In this document: positions 9,696 through 16,955 of the stretch, piece after piece | Layout of the letters: each line of letters starts with the position of its first letter | Numbering within the stretch: position 1 is the first letter of the stretch | Source: JAVKFY01 sp040223615 | Lineage (GTDB): Bacteria; Pseudomonadota; Alphaproteobacteria; GCA-2731375 | NCBI GenBank assembly: GCA_040223615.1 | Contig: JAVKFY010000013.1 | Span: forward strand, 1-60,433 | Length of the DNA: 60,433 nucleotides | Direction of reading: 5' to 3' | Made by a program: the position numbers and the translations under genes | The notes under the pieces: generated by a model | Seen by the model: only the letters and a program-made list of their open reading frames with translations | What the model was told of the DNA's origin: nothing | The model's database searches: none

Positions 9696-10502
9696 ATGCC
9701 GGACCGAGGCAACGAAGTCTACGCCGTCCTGGACCGGCCGCACCGAATCTGGGCGGTCGCGGCGGTGCATGGCGAGATCGAGCGCCTGCACGCCGTGCAT
9801 CGCGTCATTGTCGAGCAGTATCGGCGCGGCGACCGGCTGGTCTATCTCGGCAACCAGATCGGCCGTGGCGAGCGCGTGGCGGAGACCGTCGACGAGCTGG
9901 TGCGGTTCCGTTCGGTCCTGCTGACGGTGCCCGGCGCCGAGCCCTGGGACATCGTCTACCTGCGTGGCGCGCAGGAGGAGATGTGGGACAAGCTGCTGCA
10001 GATCCAGTTCGCCAGCAGCCCCACCGAGGTCCTGGAATGGATGCTGGAGCAGGGCGCCGAGGCGACCTTGCATGCCTACGGCAGCAGCGCCCAGGCGGCG
10101 CGCCAGCGCTGCCGCGAGGGGCCGATGTCGATCACCCGCTGGACCGGCGAATTGCGCGAGGCGATGCGGCTGCGCGGCGCCCACGACGAGTTGCAATGGT
10201 CGCTGCGCCGCTATGCCGTCACCGACGATGGCGGGCTGCTGTTCGTCCATGCCGGGGTCGACCCGACCCGCCCGTTGAGTGAGCAGGGCGATACTTTCTG
10301 GTGGGGCAGCGGCTTCCTGGAGAGTCTGTCCGAGCCGTACCAGGGCTATCACAGGATTGTGACCGGCTACGATCGCCAGCACCGCGGCATCCGAATCAGC
10401 CCGCATTTCGTCTGTTTCGACGCCGGATGCGGCTTTGGCGGGCAACTTTGCGCCGCACGACTGCTGCCCGACGGCAAGATCGACCACCAGCTCGAACTCT
10501 GA
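9696..10502 (+). CDS. calcineurin-like phosphoesterase homologue with degenerate active site
   Basis: A 268-residue protein with the layout of PPP-type bacterial serine/threonine phosphatases (ApaH/PrpA-like) but with most metal ligands replaced. The usual GDIHG is AAVHG (Asp to Ala23, His25 kept), GDxxDRG is GNQIGRG (53-58 region, both Asp lost), GNHE is GAQE (Asn to Ala92, His to Gln93), and the final GH(T) is GYD (His to Tyr225). Only HAGV (185-188) remains. It is therefore probably a pseudophosphatase that may bind a ligand or partner. It lies between carD and rpoH, which suggests a link to stress or transcription control, though this is only context. Confidence 0.85.
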   Translation: MPDRGNEVYAVLDRPHRIWAVAAVHGEIERLHAVHRVIVEQYRRGDRLVYLGNQIGRGERVAETVDELVRFRSVLLTVPGAEPWDIVYLRGAQEEMWDKLLQIQFASSPTEVLEWMLEQGAEATLHAYGSSAQAARQRCREGPMSITRWTGELREAMRLRGAHDELQWSLRRYAVTDDGGLLFVHAGVDPTRPLSEQGDTFWWGSGFLESLSEPYQGYHRIVTGYDRQHRGIRISPHFVCFDAGCGFGGQLCAARLLPDGKIDHQLEL

Positions 10503-10534
10503 TGCCTGTTTGAAATGAACCGATTGGCCACGCC

Positions 10535-10558
10535 AGACGTATATTCTAGTAGACGTAT
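10535..10558. promoter_or_regulatory. direct repeat AGACGTAT x2 upstream of rpoH
   Basis: AGACGTAT occurs at 10535-10542 and 10551-10558, a 16-bp period, inside the only AT-rich segment (10509-10575) of this neighbourhood and 36-59 bp ahead of the rpoH GTG. It may be a binding site for a regulator of rpoH or overlap its promoter. I could not place a convincing -35/-10 pair. Confidence 0.35.
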
Positions 10559-10593
10559 TAGTATTAGTTTGTGTTGGTGCGATAGGGGCCCGC

Positions 10594-11469
10594 GTGCGGA
10601 ACACCGGACAGAGCGAACAGGCAAACCGAGACTTCATCCGTCAGGCGATGCGCGCGCCGTTGCTCGACCGCGACGTCGAGCGCGATCTGGCGCGGCGATG
10701 GCGTGACGATGGCGACGAGCCGGCGCTGCATGAGTTGACCAGCGCCTACATGCGCCTGGTGGTGTCGATCGCCACCCGGTTCCGGCATTACGGCTTGCCG
10801 ACCAGCGACCTGATCCAGGAAGGCTGCGTCGGCCTGCTGCAGGCGGCGGCCCGGTTCGAGCCGGAGCGCGAGGTGCGGTTCTCGACCTATGCCAGCTGGT
10901 GGGTGCGCGCGGCGATGCAGGACTACATCTTGCGCAACTGGTCGATCGTCCGCACCGGCACGACGGCGGCGCAGAAGGCATTGTTCTTCAACCTGCGCCG
11001 GCTGCGCGCGCGGCTCGACCAGGCCGACGGGCCGATGACCATGGAATCGCGCGACAAGGTCGCCAAGGCGCTGAAAGTCTCGGTCACCGACGTGGAGGCG
11101 ATGGAGCAGCGGCTCGCCGCCAACGACCGCTCGCTGAACGCCGCCGTGACCGAGGACAGCGACGGCGAGTGGCAGAATTTTCTGCCCGATGAGCGCCCGG
11201 GGCCGGAAGAAGTCGTGACCACCCGGCACGACGGCGAGGTGCGTTCCCGCTGGCTGTCCGACGCCATGGTCGAGCTGAGCGCGCGCGAACGCGAGATCAT
11301 CAAGGCACGCCGGCTGCAGGAAGAAAGCGTCACGCTGGAGCACCTCGGCGGCCGTCTCGGCATCTCCAAGGAGCGCGTGCGCCAGATCGAGCACCAGGCG
11401 CTGCGCAAGCTGCGTTCCGCGCTGACCGCCCAGGCCGGCGAAGAGGCCGTCTTCGAATTGATCTGCTAG
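10594..11469 (+). CDS. rpoH: RNA polymerase sigma-32 factor, RpoH family
   Basis: A 291-residue sigma-70-family factor. Region 2 contains LIQEGCVGLLQAAARFEP and STYASWWVRAAMQDYILRNW, followed by the RpoH box TTAAQKALFFNLRRLRARL that marks heat-shock sigma factors. Region 4 is the helix-turn-helix EHLGGRLGISKERVRQIEHQ near residue 245. RpoH directs transcription of chaperone and protease genes. The start is GTG at 10594; the N-terminus RNTGQSEQANRDFIRQAMR is normal length. Alphaproteobacteria often carry two RpoH paralogues; which one this is cannot be told here. The SDR gene follows after 49 bp. Confidence 0.95.
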   Translation: MRNTGQSEQANRDFIRQAMRAPLLDRDVERDLARRWRDDGDEPALHELTSAYMRLVVSIATRFRHYGLPTSDLIQEGCVGLLQAAARFEPEREVRFSTYASWWVRAAMQDYILRNWSIVRTGTTAAQKALFFNLRRLRARLDQADGPMTMESRDKVAKALKVSVTDVEAMEQRLAANDRSLNAAVTEDSDGEWQNFLPDERPGPEEVVTTRHDGEVRSRWLSDAMVELSAREREIIKARRLQEESVTLEHLGGRLGISKERVRQIEHQALRKLRSALTAQAGEEAVFELIC

Positions 11470-11518
11470 GGCATCTGCCGCCCGGTCCGCGCTAGACTTA
11501 GGCGTGGAGAAGGGCGTG

Positions 11519-12250
11519 ATGAAACTTTCCGGCCGCACAGCACTTGTCACCGGCGCCAGTCGCGGTATCGGCCGCGCCATCGCACGCGCCTACGCGGGCG
11601 AGGGCGCGGCCGTGGTGGTGACCGGCCGCGACGCCGGCGCGCTCGAAACGCTGGCGGCCGAGCTCGGCGGCGCGGGCCATGCCGTGGTGGCCGACCTGGC
11701 GGCGCCGGAGGCGCCCGAGGCCCTGATCGCGGCGACGCTCGAACGGTTCGGCGGCCTCGACGTGCTGGTCAACAACGCCGGGATCATCCATGCGGCGCGC
11801 GAGCTGGCTGATTTCGCACCTGACGACTGGCGCACGGTGATCGAGGTCAACCTCGTGGCGCCGGCGATGCTGGCGCGTGCCGCGGTGCCGGCGATGCGGG
11901 CCGGCGGCGGCGGTCACATCATCAATGTGTCATCCATCGGCGGACGCAAGGGGGCGCGCGGTCGCAGCGCCTACCGCGCCAGCAAGGCGGCGCTGATCAA
12001 CCTGACCGAGAGCCTGGCCGCCGAACTGGCGCCGGACGGCATTCAGGTTAACTGCATCTGTCCCGGCGCGGTCGATACCGAGGGCTATCGCGACATGATG
12101 GCGAGCCGGGGACAGGCGCCGCTCGCCAGCGCGATGCGGCCGGAGGAGATCGCCGAACTGGCGCTGTTCCTGGCGACCGACGCGGCCAGCGCCGTCACCG
12201 GCACCGCGATCGATGCCTTCGGCGCCACCAATCCGCTGTTCCAGAACTGA
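11519..12250 (+). CDS. SDR family oxidoreductase
   Basis: A 243-residue FabG-like short-chain dehydrogenase: TGASRGIG near residue 12, NNAG near 84, catalytic serine in NVSSIGG, YRASK for the tyrosine-lysine pair, and the C-terminal SAVTGTAIDAFGA. The ATG at 11519 follows GGAG by nine bases; the GTG at 11504 would lack a ribosome-binding site. It follows rpoH and converges on the gtrA-like gene 8 bp downstream. Substrate unknown. Confidence 0.88.
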   Translation: MKLSGRTALVTGASRGIGRAIARAYAGEGAAVVVTGRDAGALETLAAELGGAGHAVVADLAAPEAPEALIAATLERFGGLDVLVNNAGIIHAARELADFAPDDWRTVIEVNLVAPAMLARAAVPAMRAGGGGHIINVSSIGGRKGARGRSAYRASKAALINLTESLAAELAPDGIQVNCICPGAVDTEGYRDMMASRGQAPLASAMRPEEIAELALFLATDAASAVTGTAIDAFGATNPLFQN

Positions 12251-12257
12251 TGGCGGC

Positions 12258-12668
12258 TCAGCCGCGGAAGGTGAACAGCCGCGCGCCAGCGTAGTTCCAG
12301 ATCATCGCCACGACCGCGCCGACCGCCAGTGCCAGGACCGGCCAGGCGGCGAACACCGTGGACGTCTCGATACAGACCGCGAAGCAGGCAAAGTTGATCG
12401 CCACGCCGCCGACCTGCACCGCGACGTAGCGGACATACTCGCGCCCGCGCTGCGCCCCGGCCTTGGTCCGGAACGACCATGCCCGGTTCAGCGCGTAGGT
12501 GCCGCTCACCGCCACTGCGAAGGACAGCACCCGCGCCACGTAGGCATCGAATCCAAGGCCATGCACCAGCGCGGTCAGGGTCAGCGCGTCGACCACGAAG
12601 CCGACGCCGCCGACCACCAGGAACGGCAGCAGGCCGTAGGGCAGGCGCGCGCTCAGGGCCTGCATCAC
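12258..12668 (-). CDS. GtrA-family membrane protein (putative polyprenol-glycan flippase)
   Basis: A 136-residue protein with four predicted membrane helices: LLPFLVVGGVGFVVDALTL near residue 20, a second near 45-60, YVAVQVGGVAINFACFAV near 85 and a last one before AMIWNYAGARLFTFRG, the conserved GtrA C-terminus (NFxxxRxxxF). GtrA proteins are thought to flip undecaprenyl- or dolichyl-linked sugars. Its start overlaps the stop of the glycosyltransferase gene by four bases, so the two act together in envelope or O-antigen glycosylation. Confidence 0.9.
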   Translation of the reverse strand: MMQALSARLPYGLLPFLVVGGVGFVVDALTLTALVHGLGFDAYVARVLSFAVAVSGTYALNRAWSFRTKAGAQRGREYVRYVAVQVGGVAINFACFAVCIETSTVFAAWPVLALAVGAVVAMIWNYAGARLFTFRG

Positions 12669-13681
12669 CCGTCGTCCCGGTCCGCCTCCGGCGCCGCGAT
12701 CGCCAGGTAGCGCATGCGCTTCATCTCGCGACGGCCCAGCGTCACGGTGTCGAGGATCAGCCCGCAGGTGAGCGACAATGCCGCCAGCAGCATCAGGCCG
12801 GTGGCCAGGATCGCCGTCGGAAAACGCGGCACCAGCCCGGTGTCGAGGTAGGTCAGCACCAGCGGCCAGGTCAGCACCATCGCCACCACCGTGAGCACGC
12901 CGCTGATCAGCGAGAAGAACGGCAGCGGCCGCTCCTCCTTCACCAGCGTCAGGATGGTCATCAGGATGCGCCAGCCGTCGCGGTAGGTGCGCAGCTTGCT
13001 CACTGAACCGGGGGGACGCTCCTTGTACCGGGTCGGGCTTTCCGCGATCGGCATGCGTAATTCTAGCGCGTGCACCGTCAGCTCGGTCTCGATCTCGAAT
13101 CCCGCCGCCAGCGCCGGGAACGACTTCACGAAGCGGCGCGAGAACACCCGGTAGCCGGACAGCATGTCGGTGAAGCGGTTGCCGAACAGCCAGGCCACGA
13201 TGGAGGTCAGCAGCCAGTTGCCGAACTTGTGGCCAGGGCGGTAGGCCTCGCTGACCTCGCTCACCCGGCTGCCGTTCAGCATGTCGAGCTGGCCATCGAG
13301 GAACTGACGGATCAGCGCCGGCGCGGCGGCGGCATCATAGGTGTCGTCGCCGTCGACCAGCACATAGATGTCGGCCTCCACGTCGGCGAACATCCGCCGC
13401 ACGACGTTGCCCTTGCCGCGGTTCAGCTCGTGACGCACCACGGCGCCGGCGGCGCGCGCCACCGCGACCGTGTCGTCGGTGGAGTTGTTGTCGTAGACGT
13501 AGACCGTGGCCTCGGGCAGGGCGGCACGAAAGTCGCCAATCACCTGCCCGATCGCGGCTTCCTCGTTGTAGCAGGGCACCAGGATGGCGATCCGGTGCTG
13601 ACCTGGCACAGACGATGGTGTCTCCCCTCGCGAAACGGAGAGAGGCTGCATCGGTAGATCCGCGCTTTCGCTTCTGTTCAT
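12665..13681 (-). CDS. family 2 glycosyltransferase, polyprenyl-phosphate sugar transferase type
   Basis: A 338-residue protein. The GT2 domain begins AILVPCYNEEAAIGQVI near residue 35, contains NNSTDDT and the DxD-like VDGDDTYDA near 110, and resembles dolichol-/undecaprenyl-phosphate mannosyl- or glucosyltransferases. Two C-terminal membrane helices (about 258-282 and 292-316) anchor it. ATG at 13681 is preferred over a TTG at 13705. It is coupled to the GtrA gene, the standard pairing for making and flipping a lipid-linked sugar. An 85-109 bp gap separates it from the M48 peptidase gene upstream. Confidence 0.9.
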   Translation of the reverse strand: MNRSESADLPMQPLSVSRGETPSSVPGQHRIAILVPCYNEEAAIGQVIGDFRAALPEATVYVYDNNSTDDTVAVARAAGAVVRHELNRGKGNVVRRMFADVEADIYVLVDGDDTYDAAAAPALIRQFLDGQLDMLNGSRVSEVSEAYRPGHKFGNWLLTSIVAWLFGNRFTDMLSGYRVFSRRFVKSFPALAAGFEIETELTVHALELRMPIAESPTRYKERPPGSVSKLRTYRDGWRILMTILTLVKEERPLPFFSLISGVLTVVAMVLTWPLVLTYLDTGLVPRFPTAILATGLMLLAALSLTCGLILDTVTLGRREMKRMRYLAIAAPEADRDDG

Positions 13682-13790
13682 GCGTTTTGCCCAGCCAATA
13701 AGCAAGACGCGGGCCTTGGCGGTTCAGATACGCCCACGGGCCTCTACATAACGTAAATCTTTCCGCCGGTCAGCGCCCCGGCACGAGAGC

Positions 13791-15227
13791 TCAGCGCCGC
13801 AGCGGGCCATCGCGGACGATCTTCACCAGGTCGCCCGGGCGCAGCTCCATGCCGGCATCGAGCGCGTTCAGCAGGCGGAACGTCTGTTCCTTGTCCTGCG
13901 GCACCACCATCATCGCGCTGAGCGAGGCGATGGTGTCCCCCGGATTGACCCGGAACACCCGGATCCGCCACGGGTGCAGGTCGCGCAACTCGTCGGGGCC
14001 GAGCCGACGGAAGCTGCGCAAGGTGTCGACCACGGGCTGGGTCTGGCGGCTGTCGCGCATGACGAACTGGAACCGGTAGAACTGCTTCGGCGCACGCTCG
14101 ATCACCGCGAGTTGCACGAGTTGCTCGCCGCCGCCCTGGGTCGGCACGCGCACGGTGGTAACGGCGGCCGGCAGCCCGGCGAAGCTGGCGCGGGCCGGCT
14201 GGATCGACTGCCGCCCCTTCAGCCACTCCTGCGTCAGGTAGTACAGCGGATCGGAGGCGCGGTTCTGCTGCCGGGCCATGTCGAACGCCATGGCGCCGTC
14301 CTTGCCCTGCGCCGAGACCTGGGTCGCCTGGTTGGCCAGCACCCAGCCCGGCGGGACGGTGAAGGCGATGGCGAGCTGCGGGTGCAGGAAGTCGCGGCCG
14401 CGGACATAGCCGCTGGCGGGCGAGCCGAGGTACATCAGCCCGTCGCTGACGCGCATCCAGCGATCGCGGCCATAGTCGCCGTTGGCGCCGGTATCGCGCG
14501 CCAGTGCCACCGCGCGGCCGATCCGCTCCAGGGTGTTCGGGTGGGTGGCGAAGAACTCGTTCCATCCGGCGTCCTGTTGGCCGAAACGCGCTTCCAGGAC
14601 GTCGGAGCTGCGCTTCAGCCCGCTCAGCATGTCGCCCGCCGCCAGCGGGTTCCAGCCGCCGGCGACCATGTACAGGATGCCGAGCTGGTCGGCCTCGTAC
14701 TCCTGGCCGCGCGAGTAGGACGCCAGCGCCCCCTGGCCGAGCAGCCCGGCGATCTGGGCCGCACTGTTGTTGCCGGTCAGCACGCCGACAGCGCCGGCCA
14801 GCAGCCCGGTGATCATCGCGCCGGATTGACGTTCGGCGGAGTGGCGCGCGATGACGTGGCCGATCTCGTGCCCCATCACGCTGGCGAGTTCCGCCTCGGT
14901 GTTGATCAGCGCCAGCATGCCGCGGGTGATGTAGGCGAACCCGCCGGGCAGCGCGAAGGCGTTCGGCAGGTCGCTGTCCAGGACCGTGAACCGGTATTCC
15001 TTGCCCTGCTGGCCGGCCGCGGCCAGCAACCGGGCGCCGACCTGGGCCACGTAGAGGCCGACGTCGGGGTCGTCGTAGACGCCGCCGAACTGTGTCACCA
15101 GGCCCTTGTGCGCCTGCGCGCCCTGCGCCGCTTCCTCGGCTTCAGTGGTGAACTGCGCCTGTGCCGACGGCGGCGCCATCGCCGGCAGTGCGATCAGGGC
15201 AGCCAGCAGCCAACCACGCCAGGTCAT
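13791..15227 (-). CDS. M48-family zinc metalloprotease with C-terminal LysM-like domain
   Basis: A 478-residue exported protease: signal peptide (residues 1-25, ending SAQAQ), zinc motif HEIGH at 120-124 with the third ligand Glu178 in YEAD, and a long C-terminal part ending in a LysM-like segment (about 430-475: VNPGDTIASLSAMM ... LRPGDLVKIV) that may bind peptidoglycan. This layout is that of BepA/YfgC- and LoiP-like periplasmic proteases that police outer-membrane protein assembly. It follows the SNase-like gene by four bases and closes a likely operon that starts with the giant FecR gene at 20558. Confidence 0.93.
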   Translation of the reverse strand: MTWRGWLLAALIALPAMAPPSAQAQFTTEAEEAAQGAQAHKGLVTQFGGVYDDPDVGLYVAQVGARLLAAAGQQGKEYRFTVLDSDLPNAFALPGGFAYITRGMLALINTEAELASVMGHEIGHVIARHSAERQSGAMITGLLAGAVGVLTGNNSAAQIAGLLGQGALASYSRGQEYEADQLGILYMVAGGWNPLAAGDMLSGLKRSSDVLEARFGQQDAGWNEFFATHPNTLERIGRAVALARDTGANGDYGRDRWMRVSDGLMYLGSPASGYVRGRDFLHPQLAIAFTVPPGWVLANQATQVSAQGKDGAMAFDMARQQNRASDPLYYLTQEWLKGRQSIQPARASFAGLPAAVTTVRVPTQGGGEQLVQLAVIERAPKQFYRFQFVMRDSRQTQPVVDTLRSFRRLGPDELRDLHPWRIRVFRVNPGDTIASLSAMMVVPQDKEQTFRLLNALDAGMELRPGDLVKIVRDGPLRR

Positions 15228-15231
15228 CGGT

Positions 15232-16023
15232 TCAACGCTCCAATCGTTCGATCTGCTCCGGGTGCGTGACCTCGATCATCGGTCCGTTGCGCGGCTTCAC
15301 CCAGCCGCGCACCCGCAGGCACGGGCCCGGCTCGCCGGGCCGCAGCCAGCCGAAACCGTCGTAACGCCGATAGTCCCGCCGGTCGATGGCGATGGTGAAG
15401 TCGGACCGCCAGTCGGCACCGAAGTTGACATAGAGCCGGTTGCCAGCCTCGGCAACCTGCGTCGCGCAGCCTCGCACCACCTGGAAGGTATTCAGGTCGC
15501 GGCCGACCGAATCCGGCGTCCGGATGGCGTAGAAGCGATGTCCCCAGATGCCGCGCCGGGCCGCCCGCGCGCGCCGTTCGGCGGCCAGCATCTCGTCGAC
15601 CAGGGCGCGGTTGTCGGGGAAGGTGTAGACCCGGGCCCAGCCCTGTTCCAGCATCCAGCCCTGCAGCCACAGGTCGCGGCGGTCGTCGTAGAGGTGCGCC
15701 AGCACGCGGCCGTGTCGGTCGCGGTCCTGGCCACCATGGGCGAGCCGAACATCGGCGCCCAATGCCAGGTCGACCAAGGCCTGGCGCGCCTCGGCCGCCA
15801 GCGGCCAGGCCCTGAAGCCCTTGCGGCCGAGTGGCAGCTTCGGCGCCTGGATGCCGACCATGCGCACTTCGCGACCGTCGGCCAGCACCACGGTATCGGC
15901 GTCGACCACCTCCACGATGCGGCTGCGCCCGCCATCGCGCATCGCCGCCGGCGCCGGCATCGCCCAGCCGGCGGCCAGCGCGACCAGGAGCAGCAGCCGG
16001 GCGGCCGCGTGCGATGGAGTCAT
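15232..16023 (-). CDS. exported SNase-like (thermonuclease fold) protein
   Basis: A 263-residue protein with a signal peptide (about residues 1-27) and an SNase-like OB fold (about 33-160). Relative to staphylococcal nuclease, EVRMVGIQAPK keeps the Arg35 equivalent but replaces the calcium ligand Asp40 by Gln and Glu43 by Lys; DRHGRVLAHLY keeps the Arg87 region. I recall GIQAPK-type proteins as a recurrent alphaproteobacterial subfamily, so this is not decay, but nuclease activity is doubtful. A C-terminal extension of about 100 residues has two cysteines. Its start overlaps the BrkB-like gene by four bases. Confidence 0.82.
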   Translation of the reverse strand: MTPSHAAARLLLLVALAAGWAMPAPAAMRDGGRSRIVEVVDADTVVLADGREVRMVGIQAPKLPLGRKGFRAWPLAAEARQALVDLALGADVRLAHGGQDRDRHGRVLAHLYDDRRDLWLQGWMLEQGWARVYTFPDNRALVDEMLAAERRARAARRGIWGHRFYAIRTPDSVGRDLNTFQVVRGCATQVAEAGNRLYVNFGADWRSDFTIAIDRRDYRRYDGFGWLRPGEPGPCLRVRGWVKPRNGPMIEVTHPEQIERLER

Positions 16024-16952
16024 TCCGGTGTTCTCCCGACATATTTCGGCCGTCGGTGGGTGAACCGCTTGTGCCGCTCCGGCAGGCCGCGCTCGGCGCG
16101 CGCGATCGCCGCGTTCACCTCGGCGCCGTAGAGGAAGATCGCCGCCAGGGCGAAGAAGAACAGCAGCGCCATCACGACGCCGGCGAGGCTACCATAGGTC
16201 ACCGTATAGGAGCCGACACGGGCGACGAAAATCGAGAATACCGAGCCGGCGAGCAGCCATAGCACCACGGTGACGACCGCGCCCGGCACGATCCAGCGCC
16301 ACTGCAGCCGTGCCGCCGGCAGCACCGCATAGAGCCCGGCGACGATGAAGAAGGAGATGCTGGCGCTGACCGCGTAGCGCAGCAGGTGCCACTGGTCCTC
16401 CAGCTCGGCCGGCAGGTCGGCGAAGGCCGCCGCCGCCGACCACGCCACCGGTCCGAACACGACCAGCAACATGGCCACCAGGAAGATGCCCGAACTGGCG
16501 ATCACCAGCGCCACGCTTTCCAGCCGCGAGCGCCAGATCGGCGGCCGGTAGCCGATGTCGTAGGCGCGGTTGAGGCCGGTGCGAGCCGCCTCCAGGCCCG
16601 ACGCCGCGGTCCAGATCGCCGCGACGATGCCAACCGTCAGCAGACTGCCGCTGGTCTCCTGCACGACCTCCAGGATCGGCGCCTCCAGCACCAGCGCGAC
16701 CTGTTCGGGCATGTTCGCCAGCATGAAGGCGACAAAGCGCGTGCCGGCCCCGGTCTGCCCCAGGAAGCCGGCCAGCGCGGTCAGGAAGATCAGAAACGGG
16801 AACATCGCCACCAGGGCGATGAAGGTCAGGTGCCCGGCCATCACCAGGCCGTCGTCGCGGGTCAGGTGAACGACCGCCTGCCACAGCCGGATCGGGTGCA
16901 GCGCCGGCCGTCCATCGACGGTCGGACGCTGCGTCCCGCCGGCCTCATCCAC
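16020..16952 (-). CDS. YihY/BrkB-family inner-membrane protein
   Basis: A 310-residue protein with six predicted membrane helices, including AGHLTFIALVAMFPFLIFL near residue 40 and the C-terminal TYGSLAGVVMALLFFFALA helix followed by GAEVNAAIARA, the BrkB/YihY signature. It was once annotated as ribonuclease BN; its real function is unknown, with proposals including lipid transport. The GTG at 16952 is three bases after the stop of the 1200-residue FecR gene, so the pair is very probably cotranscribed and coupled. Confidence 0.92.
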   Translation of the reverse strand: MDEAGGTQRPTVDGRPALHPIRLWQAVVHLTRDDGLVMAGHLTFIALVAMFPFLIFLTALAGFLGQTGAGTRFVAFMLANMPEQVALVLEAPILEVVQETSGSLLTVGIVAAIWTAASGLEAARTGLNRAYDIGYRPPIWRSRLESVALVIASSGIFLVAMLLVVFGPVAWSAAAAFADLPAELEDQWHLLRYAVSASISFFIVAGLYAVLPAARLQWRWIVPGAVVTVVLWLLAGSVFSIFVARVGSYTVTYGSLAGVVMALLFFFALAAIFLYGAEVNAAIARAERGLPERHKRFTHRRPKYVGRTPE

Positions 16953-16955
16953 GGT

